Below, piece by piece: positions 26,001-36,548 of a stretch of DNA of 64,000 bases. Below the pieces are notes generated by a model. The model ran no database searches. It was given only the letters and a program-made list of their open reading frames with translations, and was not told the DNA's origin. Positions within the stretch are counted from its first letter, which is position 1. Each line of letters starts with the position of its first letter. The stretch is taken from NCBI GenBank assembly GCA_013397845.1, contig VZTG01009064.1, forward strand, positions 1,277,469 through 1,341,468, read 5' to 3'. This stretch comes from Melanocharis versteri. Taxonomy: Eukaryota; Chordata; Aves; Passeriformes; Melanocharitidae. The position numbers and the translations under genes were made by a program.

Positions 26001-28507
26001 TGAGCAAACCTGGGGCTACACTCACCATGCACAGCCCTCCAGCACCCGGTGGGAAAAAAGAGGAGCAAGAGACAGCACAGTATGTGGCTGCTGATGTAAG
26101 GAACAGGAAAGGAAAGAAAATCACTGCTGCTCCTCCCTTTCCAGAATATAAGATTTGGGGAAAAGCTTTCCTCCCACTCTACAGTTTCAGCATAACTTTT
26201 ACATTTTTCAGTGACAGCAAGTAAAAGCAGATCTGTCCTATGAATATGACTGAGCTGCAGACGACAGCCTGCTATCTATTTACATTGTGAAATATTCATT
26301 AAAAATCAACCACCAATCGACTGTTAAGGGACCCATCTTGATAAATGCTAGACAACAGAGGAAACCAAAAGAACTTCACAGTCCCCTTGCCTTGCTGAAT
26401 GGGGCCATCAGTCATTTTAACATAGTCATTTGTTACATTGTTTTATCCAACTAATTTATAATCATAATTAATTAAGACAAAACATCAAACTACAGCCTCT
26501 TCGCCTGAGAGTAATCTAAACTGAAAAGCACATGACAGAAAGATAGATTGATGGCCAGTGCAAAGCAATTCCCTTCAGATTTATACATTTTACCAAGCTG
26601 ATGTTTCTAGTCATAATTATATTCCAAGAATCCACTGAACGACACCAGATGAGAAAGACCCCTTAAGAGCAGCCACTTTCTTGCTAGAAAAAGTGCATTT
26701 ACTTGCAATACAGAGGGGACAGCTGACAAGAAAAATCAAACTCATCACCACACTGTTCCCACTATTCTGACTACGCAAATAAAACCATGAACGTTCCTTG
26801 AAACATTCTCAAATACATTAAAAAAATCATTTTTTTATCATGACCAGACTTTAAAATCATGAAAAAGTAAAAAGATAAAGTCCAATGAATCCAGACTCCA
26901 CACAAAACCTGAGTCAGATGAGATGACCCAGGGGCTTGCCCAGCCTGCAGCGGAGGGTGGGGTAGAGCCCCAGGCACAGACCGGCAGCTCACGGGTTCTG
27001 CAGCCTCCCCTGCCCTGCTCCACGCAGGAGCCAGAGGAGGTGAGGCAAGGGCACATCAGAGGCTGGGAGACTTCTGAGATGGGGTGGGCTTTCGACAGCT
27101 CAAGAAACACCCCCTCGAGTCTCTCCCTCTGAACAGCTGAGCTAAAGTTTGCCCTTGGTTGGTTCGGTTTTGTTTTCTTTTCAAAGACATGACACACAGA
27201 AAATTAGGAGGCATCCTTACACCACTGAACTCAGTGTTGTTCATCACTTTTTCAGCATTAAGTAACTTAGAACATCATTAAACCTGATCAACCAAACCGC
27301 CCACTGTTATTTCTAGAAGCTGTTCACAAAACCAGAGTGTGAGTAGTGAGACTGGACCCACGGCCACTCGTTAAATACAACCCCGATATGTGCTTTTCCA
27401 ATCTCAACAACCTCTTTTCCTCTTCAGTTTTGCTCTCTGACCTTCTTTCAGTCCTGTTTACTTGGTTTTGATGCCTTGATCTTTATTTTACCCAGAACTT
27501 TTGAGCTATAGCTTTTCTCTGTCAGTTACCCATTTCCTTGCCAGCTCCTACCCAAGTCTCACACTCATACACCCCCACTCAGCCACTGTACACTGAAAAA
27601 CATAAACTTTAAATATCTGATTCAACAGAGGAATGAACCTCTGGATGCAGGTCAGTATTATGGAAAATGCAGAAGCATCACAAGCGACATGCATTTAATA
27701 TACACATTTGCTGTCAGGTTTACTTCTGCATATTTCTTTTTTCTCCTAGATATTAATCTAACCTCATTTTATGAGACAGAAAGAATTATGTTCGTTTTTC
27801 CTTCATTAGTTGCATATATGCTTAGATGTCGCTTATTTATACAATATCATGTTTACATACATTTTGAGGCAGACCCAGGAAGACCTTAAATATACCAATA
27901 TAACATACAGACAATGCAACACAAGTCGTTTACATCCCCAACCATACAATAACATTTTCATGTTAGCAGTGAAAATCTTTCAAAACTAGATTAGTAGAGG
28001 AGCAATAAAACAAAAAGCTAAGGCAGGGTGCTGGCTGAAATCCAATCTCTTCCCTATTGGAGCCAGAACTTTATCAACTAATCTTAACAGTGACCACAGA
28101 GAAGCCTTCTCCACCACTATTGCTTAAGCTTTCTGGAATAATTTCTTCCCAGAAAAGGAATTTTTAGCCTCAAACTTTGAATTCCTCCATGCAACCACAT
28201 TTTTTTTCTTCTTCAGTGATATGACTGAATCACGGTACTTTCCTAATATAAAAGATCAACAGCTGGATTCACAGTTCTACATTTGCAAAGGCTGCCAAAG
28301 AGAAAACACGTAAAGAATCAACTCAGTACCCCCTTCCTTATCTGCACATATTTCGAGCAGCTTCCCCACAATTACTGTGGGATGTCATCAGAAGGGCATG
28401 AGAGTGGAACTACGGCTTGACAAGAAAGAGGTCGCCCTGTTCTCCAGTTCTTCCTTCCTTATTCTGCCACTCTGTGTTGAACCAGAAAAGCAAAAGTAGA
28501 GAGAGGA

Positions 28508-28541
28508 AACAGAGATACAGAGCTAACAGAGATACAGCTCT
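28508..28541. repeat. Tandem duplication, 2 x 17 bp
   Basis: Two adjacent 17-base units start AACAGAGATACAG and differ only near their ends (AGCT versus CTCT). It lies in the KLF12 intron and no function is evident. Confidence 0.65.
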
Positions 28542-29659
28542 CATGCAATTACAGTCTTCCCCAAGAAACCTGCAAAAAGGTCAAATTCTCTCAAGAGTCT
28601 TTTGCTTTTGCTTGATTTGGAAGCCACCCCTCCTCTGCACAGACTCTGTGCATGACAGCCCCTCTCAAGAAATAAATCCTTGACTTTTTCTGCCCTGGTG
28701 TCACTTCCCAAACCAAATACCTAAGACACAGCCTATCCCAGTTACTTCTCAATCCAACACAGAACATTACCACACTATGGTAGTACTGCTCTGTGCTGCC
28801 TCCTGGATAGCAAGAGTAGTCCACTGTAACAGAATGATATCCAGAGATGCCTTACAGATAATTAGTTTGGTATTTTTATCCTCTCACGCTTTCTGTCAGT
28901 GAAGTGCCTCCCTGAGTTTGTACATACAGGATTTTATCACTACAGTTCTGAAAGATGCAAGTAAGGTTTGGACAGTATCAGTTTTTCGTTCTGCTATTCA
29001 TAGCCAAGAGATCTGAGCAGGGAAGCGTTTGCTCTGCCACAACCCTGGCCCATCCCAAGCTATTAGACATTAGTATGGGCAGCAGTCGCTGACTTGTCAG
29101 CAATCAAACCAAAGAAATTCCTCAAGATTTTGTGCTCTGGTTTTAGCAGGCAACAACTGCTGCCTCATGTGGGCATATGGGCCCCTGACCCCATGGAAAA
29201 AATTGTGTACATTACTGCACAGCTACTAATACCACTTTGTCTCTATCGGCGTTTAAATTTGGCTCTGGGAAGCTGGAGGTGTTTTCTGGGACCTGCGGTA
29301 TATAAAGCAGATGTTCTACGGATGCTTCTGGAGTCTGTGTTGTTGGCTGTTATCTCAGGAGAGAAAATACAGGGACACAGATGATTCCCCCAAATCTCAT
29401 GCTGCTTGTGAATTTGGAGGTAGCTGGAATCAGCATGTCCACCACCTGTTGTGAACACTAAAGAAGACTACCCAAGAAGGAATTACACTCTTCTGTATCC
29501 AGGACAGTAGTTCATAAACTGTAAACCTTCTGAACCTCTAAAAGTTTGATAAAACTGAATTATCACTGAGAAACGTAAGACTCTGTCCTTTTGAGCTACT
29601 TCGCTAAGTTAACAGAACTGTAGACTTACATTTCCTGTACTGAACTAATACTGTGCTTT

Positions 29660-29693
29660 AAAAAAAAAAAAACCAAAAAAACCCCAAAAACCC
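29660..29693. repeat. A-rich low-complexity tract
   Basis: A run of 13 A is followed by alternating A and C runs up to about 29693. It could be the remains of a retroposon tail, but I recognise no element beside it. Confidence 0.75.
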
Positions 29694-30587
29694 TGGAGTT
29701 TTTGCTAGTTTTTTTATTGTTTCCATCCCTGACTGGGATTCAGGGGTTGACAGAAGTTCTCAAGGAAACAGGCTTCCCACAATAACATCCCTCCTTGACT
29801 ACTGGAGTTTTCAGAATGCTTTATTTAGCCTAGCTGCTGTGCAGCATCCCCCCGGACCGCGCCCTGCATCCCACTGTAACACACCCCGCATTTGTCAATA
29901 CAATTCCTTCGCTCTGGTGTAGACCCACAGGCAGCATCAGCTGTGTTTAAACAGCCTTGGTGGGAGCTGGTTATCATAGCATCCCAGAAAGAGATTATCC
30001 TTCATAGTCACCAATAACTCAGACTGGCAGAGGTGAAGTCTTGGTGTATTAAAACAGTATCCAGGCAAGGAGGTCCACCAACAGCTTCTTCCTTTTTAAC
30101 TATCACAGAAAATGCACAGTGTAAAACAACCTTCTCTCTATCACAAAAAAACAAAGCACCAAGATAACTTGCAAAGAGATCATCTCCTGTTTGGCTTCTT
30201 AAATGGCACCTCTGCCAATGTGGCATCTAAGTGCCACTCCACAACATATTAAGCATTGGAAGACAACACCCCTCTAATTCTCACTTCATCCTTGTATGGA
30301 AGAATGATGAACACCTCTATGTGCGAGCCCATTCAAACACCTGGCTTCAAAGAAATTACCTATTTCCTTAACATACTACTGTGTTTTCCACTGAATATTC
30401 AGGTATTGTCACAAAACACTGCATTAAGCCACAGCTGTTAAGCTACAGTATTCCCCTGCCTAAAAGACAATACAGTATACAAAGCTCAGACCAGTTATTT
30501 AAGCTATTCTGTTTTATAACACAATATAAATTTTTGATAACAGCATTAATACATATAATGCATACGGTTGTAAAAATGTCAACCAAC

Positions 30588-30624
30588 TTTTATGGCTTTC
30601 CTCTTCATATGAATATTCAGTCAT
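30588..30624 (-). other. Overlapping upstream ORF in KLF12 leader, 5' part
   Basis: A second ATG, at 30622-30624, starts a frame that runs through the KLF12 start region in another register. It crosses the splice junction and would stop in the next exon at a TGA ending at 6978, giving 17 codons (MTEYSYEEESHK and five more). A ribosome that starts here would read past the in-frame KLF12 ATG at 30606-30608. The frame is seen in the sequence; its use is not known. Confidence 0.4.
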
Positions 30625-30651
30625 CCATTTGTCCCTAGATCCACTTCAATC
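30588..30651 (-). CDS. KLF12: KLF12 first coding exon (5' UTR end plus first codons)
   Basis: This 64-base exon is on the minus strand. It is preceded by an excellent acceptor (TTTTCTTTTTCAG) immediately above 30651. The last 33 bases read, in the frame that joins the next exon, CTG then NIHMKRKAIK. Mammalian KLF12 starts MNIHMKRKTIK, so ten of eleven positions align with one T to A change, and the initiator aligns with a CTG at 30618-30620. The first in-frame ATG is the codon for the later Met, at 30606-30608, which leaves MKRKAIK as the certain coding part. The exon ends in phase 0, as required by the 6905-6994 exon. The donor is GTTGGT after AAA, which is weak. The first 31 bases would be 5' UTR. 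The combination of acceptor, peptide match, phase and gene order supports the exon. The true start codon is uncertain. Confidence 0.85.
30617..30628 (-). other. Minimal upstream ORF in KLF12 leader (3 codons)
   Basis: Within the first coding exon of KLF12, an ATG at 30626-30628 opens a frame that stops after three codons (ATG GAT GAC TGA). Its stop overlaps the CTG that aligns with the mammalian initiator. It is visible directly in the sequence. Any effect on translation is inference. Confidence 0.5.
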
Positions 30652-31173
30652 CTGAAAAAGAAAATATTAAATCATTTAATTCGTGTATTTTCTGAGAAGT
30701 TCAGTAATTTCTCAAATATGTTGTGTATGCAAATACAAAAAAATCTAACCACAGACATCTGTTCCATAGTGAAACAGGTCAGAAGAACAGTAAGTTTATA
30801 AGCACTTCAAACTAAAATGGATAAATACGACAAAAAAATTATATTGGAGAAAGCCTTATGTTTCCTCTTAATGAATGATTTTAGTCAAAGCTCTGTGGTT
30901 TTAACTTCCGAGCTGCTGTTTCAGCTCACTAAATCCCAACTGCTTTAATTAGTCTTCCGAGCCCAATACGTACCAGTACCCTGCATTTGTACAGGTAAAC
31001 TTTCTAGCAGCTACAGAGGGCAAACATTCCTTACCAATATTTCAAACTGTATTTCCCAGAAATACTATCCACGATCCCAACAGTAACACATAAAAAACTG
31101 TCCAAGACCACTACAAAATCTGAATATGTGTTTTTTTCAAGGTTTCCCATAGACACATTATTAGTTTAGTTAT
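30652..31173 (-). other. KLF12: KLF12 intron upstream of first coding exon
   Basis: This contains the polypyrimidine tract and AG acceptor directly above 30651, on the minus strand. The rest is AT-rich with nothing else recognised. Confidence 0.65.
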
Positions 31174-31608
31174 GAGGGCCACAAAGAAGAACAGAGGGCG
31201 GGAACATCCCTCCTGTGAAGAGGGGCTGAAAGAGTTGGGGTTGTCCTGCCTGGAGAAGAGAAAGCACTGGGGAGACCTTACAACACCTTCCAGTACGTAA
31301 AGGGGCTACAAGAGAGCTGGAGAAGGACTTTTTACATGGGTACATACCATAAGACAAGGCTTCAAACTAAATAAGGCAAGATGTAGATAAGACGTTAGAA
31401 AGAAATTCTTAACTGTGAGGGTGGCGAAGCACTGGCACAGGTTGCCAGATAAGTTGTGGATGCTCCATTCCTACAAGTGTTCAAGGCCAGATTGGATGAA
31501 GTTTTGATCAACCTGACCTCAGGAGTGGTATCCCTGTCCATGGCAGGGAGGTTGGAACTAGATGATCATTAAGTCCCTTCCAACTCAAAACATTCTATGA
31601 TTCTATGT
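31174..31608 (+). mobile_element. CR1 LINE fragment with intact octamer 3' end
   Basis: This is about 435 bases of CR1 3' sequence on the plus strand, antisense to KLF12. It starts inside the GAGGGCCACAAAGA block and continues through AACTGTGAGGGTGGCGAAGC, GTTGTGGATGCTCCATTCC and GGCAGGGAGGTTGGAACTAG. It ends with CATTCTATGATTCTATG, two copies of the terminal octamer. The intact end suggests it is one of the better preserved copies in the window. It is 5' truncated and non-coding. Confidence 0.95.
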
Positions 31609-32394
31609 TAATCTATTAAAAAAAAAAGCATACAGAGATTTAAATCTTATATTATGTTTTGTGAGGCTTCTTCAGGTTTAAGAAAATAAACAAACCCAGC
31701 AGTCCAACTTTTTAAAAAAGCCTTGGGGGAGAAAAAAATCTTCAGATGTCCAAAATTTAAATAACAGACAGGGTGTCTTAAACCCCTTGCCAGAATATGT
31801 GCCTGTATCTGGGAGCAAATGCTACTTACATATGTCTCTCTTAATAACGGAAATGGTGCGAAGTCAAGAATCTAAATCTGCTGTCAGAGTTATTATAAAC
31901 AATCTGCTGTTATTTTTCTATCATTCAAAATAAGGTCATCCTTCAAACAGCAGTAGAGCATCACCTGCCTGATTTTAAACCACATTCCAGTATTTCATTA
32001 CTGCTGTATATATGACAACATGACAGGTTTCCAAATACTACACAAACTTTCACAGTGAAAAGACAAGAAGGTCCCTTAAGAAAATAAAAATAGACCATTC
32101 ATATAGCATGCTACTATCATACTGACTAAACATCATGCACTTAAATTTTATTTCTAAGAAAATATTAAGTTTAATAGAAGAAAGTAAGTTTCAAATATTT
32201 GTATGAATTATAAAAAGCTGCAAAATCACCACAAACACTGACCTAACTAAATGTAACTAAATACCATAGACTGTAAGCATGCTAACTATTGTAGACCATT
32301 TGTCTTCTCTCATGCATCTTGTAGACTCTCCTTCCCTTATTTAATCTCCCTTGGCATTATTCGGATTACTTCAAAATTTCATGTAGCAGATTCC

Positions 32395-32407
32395 TTTTTT
32401 TTTTTTT
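32395..32407. repeat. Poly-T run (13)
   Basis: An uninterrupted run of 13 T. No retroposon was recognised next to it on either strand. Confidence 0.8.
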
Positions 32408-35400
32408 CTTTTAAAACTGCACACTTGAAGAACCACCTTTGAGTTTCTAGCTGCTCTTTTCTCTGTGCTCTTGTCCAAAAATGGGACAACTGGACCACAT
32501 TTTCCATATCCTGGACTTACATGATGTGGTCATCTAACCTGAACAGGAAATGACTCAGTCATTTCCTTTTTTTTAAATTAAATGCAATGTATCCAAAAGC
32601 CTCATGGAGTCTCCATGAGAGGAAGACAGAGTTCGACCTGTAATTGTTTCCAGTTCTCCAGGTTTTCTCATCATTACTCCTCCCTACATGCAACACACAC
32701 ACGTGTTCCTACAACACAACTTAGCTTCAAGTTACACACCAACGCTGGAGTCCTATTATGTTACGGTGGCTATGGTGACACAGCAAACACGGGTCTGTGT
32801 TTCAGAACCAACAAATCACTATCCAACCAGACACAGCTGCAGCTGGTTTTGTGTTATTAAATCATGTCCAGCAGTCCTCCTCATGGAAAAGCTACTTCTT
32901 CAGCAATGACAAGTAACTGGGTTTGCTTATTAATTCTCTTCAGGTCTGCACAATTAACAAGCACTAAACTTCCCGCATCCTTGCACCACTGAGGTGTTCT
33001 CCTCTACGAAAGGGCTTCTATTTCAGGCTGCTTTTGAGGAGATTAAGAGCAAACCATTCCTCTGAAAATGACATTTAACTAGTAACTTTGCAAACCTTTG
33101 GCCCAATTTTCAAAAGTGCTGAAAAGCTTTGACTTCATATGAAAGGACTTTGAAACACATATGAAAAAAGGGATCATCCATCCTGCTACATGTGTCACCG
33201 CCATGAAACCCGCTTTGGACTTTGGTTTTCAGTCTCTTACAGTGAAATATTGGTTTCTACTATCAGGAATATGAAATCAGACTTTGAAGTCCAAGTAGAA
33301 CCATCTTCCATTTGCATCAAGCAGGCTTTATAGCAGAAGAAAATCTACCTGACGAGACAACCGAACAATATTTCCGATTTGAAACCTTTAAGTCAAAAAG
33401 GCTCTTTAGGTAATCACAGAGCAAAGCACAAACCATCATTTTCAACCAAAAGAATGAAATTTAAGTAACAAACACAGAATTATGTCCTCTTCTACCCAAA
33501 GCCTAACTATCACCTTAAAACAGCGTTTTTAGATCCCAGGAGTCCATAAAGTTTATGAATGCCACCAAACATTAGATTCCTTTTTCTACAGCAAGAGAAA
33601 ACCAAATAAATTTGGCTACACCTAGTCCATTTTGAAAACCTGTCTTGATCGGATTAAATGTCCTGGTACTCCCACCCTGACCAGCATGGCCATCCACTGG
33701 TGGAACTGAGCACTGAACCACATTAAGGAGCACGAGAAGAGTTTCAGGACAATCATGCTGAGCATATTTCAGGGAAAAAAAAGTCCCTATGGGTGTAGAG
33801 GTACCTGTATCTCTACAAATACAATACTTTTTGAACATATAAACCCACATTAGTTCATTTAAAAAACAAGTCCGCACTGGTATCACTTTTACTTATCTTT
33901 TACGTACCGATAATTTTAAAGGAAATTCACATTAACACAGTAACAAATTATTCCTTGTGCTATTTTTACCCTCTTCTAATTCAGACAGGTATGGGAACAT
34001 ACATTTGGGAAAGACCAACTCATTTGCAAAGTTAAGTCACTTGCCGAATCAGGATTTACTAACTTTTCCCTCTATAAAACAAATTCCTTATTTGGGCATA
34101 ACTGCGCTAGTCACCTTCTTACATCATATATTTTATTTTTAAAGTATGCACTTTTCTTCTTGCACACCCTTAGATCTGTATTTTGACTTCTGCAACCCCT
34201 TTCAAAGGCCCTGAGTCAGACCAAACTTGCCCAAAACCAGCATGACTTCTCCCAGACTCATCAAGACCACCCTGGCCATCAGGTAAGGCAGGATCACTGA
34301 AAGCTCAGTTTCAGCACTATTTGGAGATGAAGGAACACAGGTTATCCTCAACCCAGTGCTAAGGATAGCTACCCTTATAATAACAGCAGCCACACACTTG
34401 TCCTTTTTCCCTGAATTTCTAACTCTTGCAGGGACATTCATGAACTCCATAAAGCGAACATTTTGCAGAAGCTACAGATAAAATACACATTAACCACAAG
34501 ATACAGATCCACAACAGTCCTTGACATTTAAAACTGGTAAGGGACAGGAGATGCTGGCATACAGTCCAGCACTGTATTGAGCATATCCCGAAGTCTTCCT
34601 CAACTGCACTTCAAGTGTCTACCTTTCGCAACTTGGGTCTGGTCCCCAAGATCTTTGTAAACAGAGTGCTGTACCACTGTAACTGAAACTACCCAATACA
34701 CTTTCCCACAAAGTTGTCCGCAAAAAAAAAATTATTTTCAATTCCAACATAAGGCACTGTCCCACCAGCAGTCACTACAAGTTGCAAGATGAACCACCAG
34801 ATAATACAGCCTAAAACTCATTCAGTTTAGGTTAAGTTAACGGCAGACCTCACAAGACCAAAGGATCACTTGCTATGCATCATAACAACTGCGATCATAA
34901 GGGTTATTCTGTCTCCAGCTAAAGTTTTTGCTAATCTTTGATTGCAACTGCTGTTCAAGCAGGTACGGTTACTTACTTTAAGATGCCAGCCCCCACGCCA
35001 ACATCTTTGTTGCTCTGCTATAACGTCGTAACGAAAATATCTAAAGTTGCTCAAAATATTTCTGAAAATTACCTTAATGCATCAACTTCTGGTTTTCATA
35101 GATACTTTAATAAAAGTAAAGAGAAGCAGGAGGCAGAGAGTGGGATGCTTGTTGCTAGGTGATACCTAGCTCTCTTGAACTCCTACAGACTGAAATATTT
35201 ATCCAGACTCCCACAAAGAATGACATCTAGCATAGAGAAGAGACACACACACGTACTAAAGTACATCAGGATTCAAAGTAAGAAGCAGCAGCTCTGCCAC
35301 CTGCCTGGTCCCTAGGGCACTTAAGATGAGGAGACTGCAGTCTGGGATGAGGGTGACACAGCCTCTCCTAAACATTTATCCCAATTTTCGCCAAGCCTTT

Positions 35401-36482
35401 ATGAAGCGATGCCTCCAATACATTAATGCCAAACCAGAATGATCTCAATGCCATTGCGATCATGGCAGCGCAAGTAAATACACCCTTGGCTACCTGACCA
35501 TACAGCTATGTTGCTTTCCTGATGCTTGGGGTACTTTTCCCCAAACCACCATACTCTGACAGCAGGTTTCCACAGGAAAAAGCATGCAGTTGGCCAAATG
35601 TGGATGAACAATTAATCAACCGAACACAACTGTCACGTTGTGTTCCTCTCGCTCCTCACTTTAGGTTTATTCCAAGACTAAACGTTCAAGAAGTGCTTAC
35701 ATAGTCCTTCAGTAGAGGCTTAGAGGAATAAACATTATTCTTTACAGGGTCTTTTATTTGACATTAATGAATTATTCTGAACTGAACAGCTTCAAGGGTA
35801 AGTCCCAGACCTTCTCAGTCTTCAAGATGAATTCCAAGAACAATTTGTTCTCCCTAGAACTTAAGTGTCTGGCCTGACAACTGTTAGATAAAGTTTCAGA
35901 GAAAGATGATGTCTTTCAGTACTACTTAAAAAGTATTGCTTGCTACAACATCATCTACACAAATGAAATTAGAAAGTGTATGTGCACACCGATAATATTG
36001 TAAAGATAGAAAAGGACTTAGCTAAACTCTGGAGAAGTAGTGGAGTCCTCAAATGACTGGATTTAGGTAATAATCAGTGGTCAGTCTGGAAGAGTGCAGT
36101 AAATTGCAGGGAGCAGAGAAAAACACAGCCAAATACTACATCCTCCTTGACTTCTTATTTTAAAAGCCGTAAACTTCGACACTGAGTTGTTTGAATGGAT
36201 AGCTCTGAAACCTTGATACTCCCTTCACAATTCTAATTTAAACAGAATGGCAATGCTTTTCATTAGATCCAAAATAAAACAAATAATGATAAACACAGTC
36301 ACCCATCACTTTGGGCAGCTGCTCTGACACATGGAAATGCTCATGTTACAGCACAGGACAAGGTCTGTCAGTTCACCACCTTATCCTCACACACAGTTGA
36401 AATTTGGTTAGAGTTAAAATTTTATTTACCAGCCTCTACACAATGTCAAATGTTGAGCCTTTTCTTGTTACAAAAATTATAG

Positions 36483-36548
36483 CTTTTTTTTGTATATACA
36501 TATTCACACACACACATTTGTATGTATATATTAATATAAAAATATGCA
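36483..36548. repeat. TA/CA-rich low-complexity patch
   Basis: Short TATATA stretches and a CACACACACA run are interleaved with T-rich sequence over about 65 bases. It is likely to be length-variable. Confidence 0.6.

Larger units (their letters stand above)
20069..30587 (-). other. KLF12: KLF12 intron, 5' part of the 23.6-kb intron
   Basis: No exon or CR1 was recognised. Contents include a T-rich/G-run patch near 22311-22332, a short duplication at 28508, an A-rich patch at 29660-29693, a GC-richer block at about 26915-27125 and an AT-rich block with TAATTAATTA near 26270-26530. Open frames do not exceed about 120 codons and show no domain I know. Confidence 0.6.
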
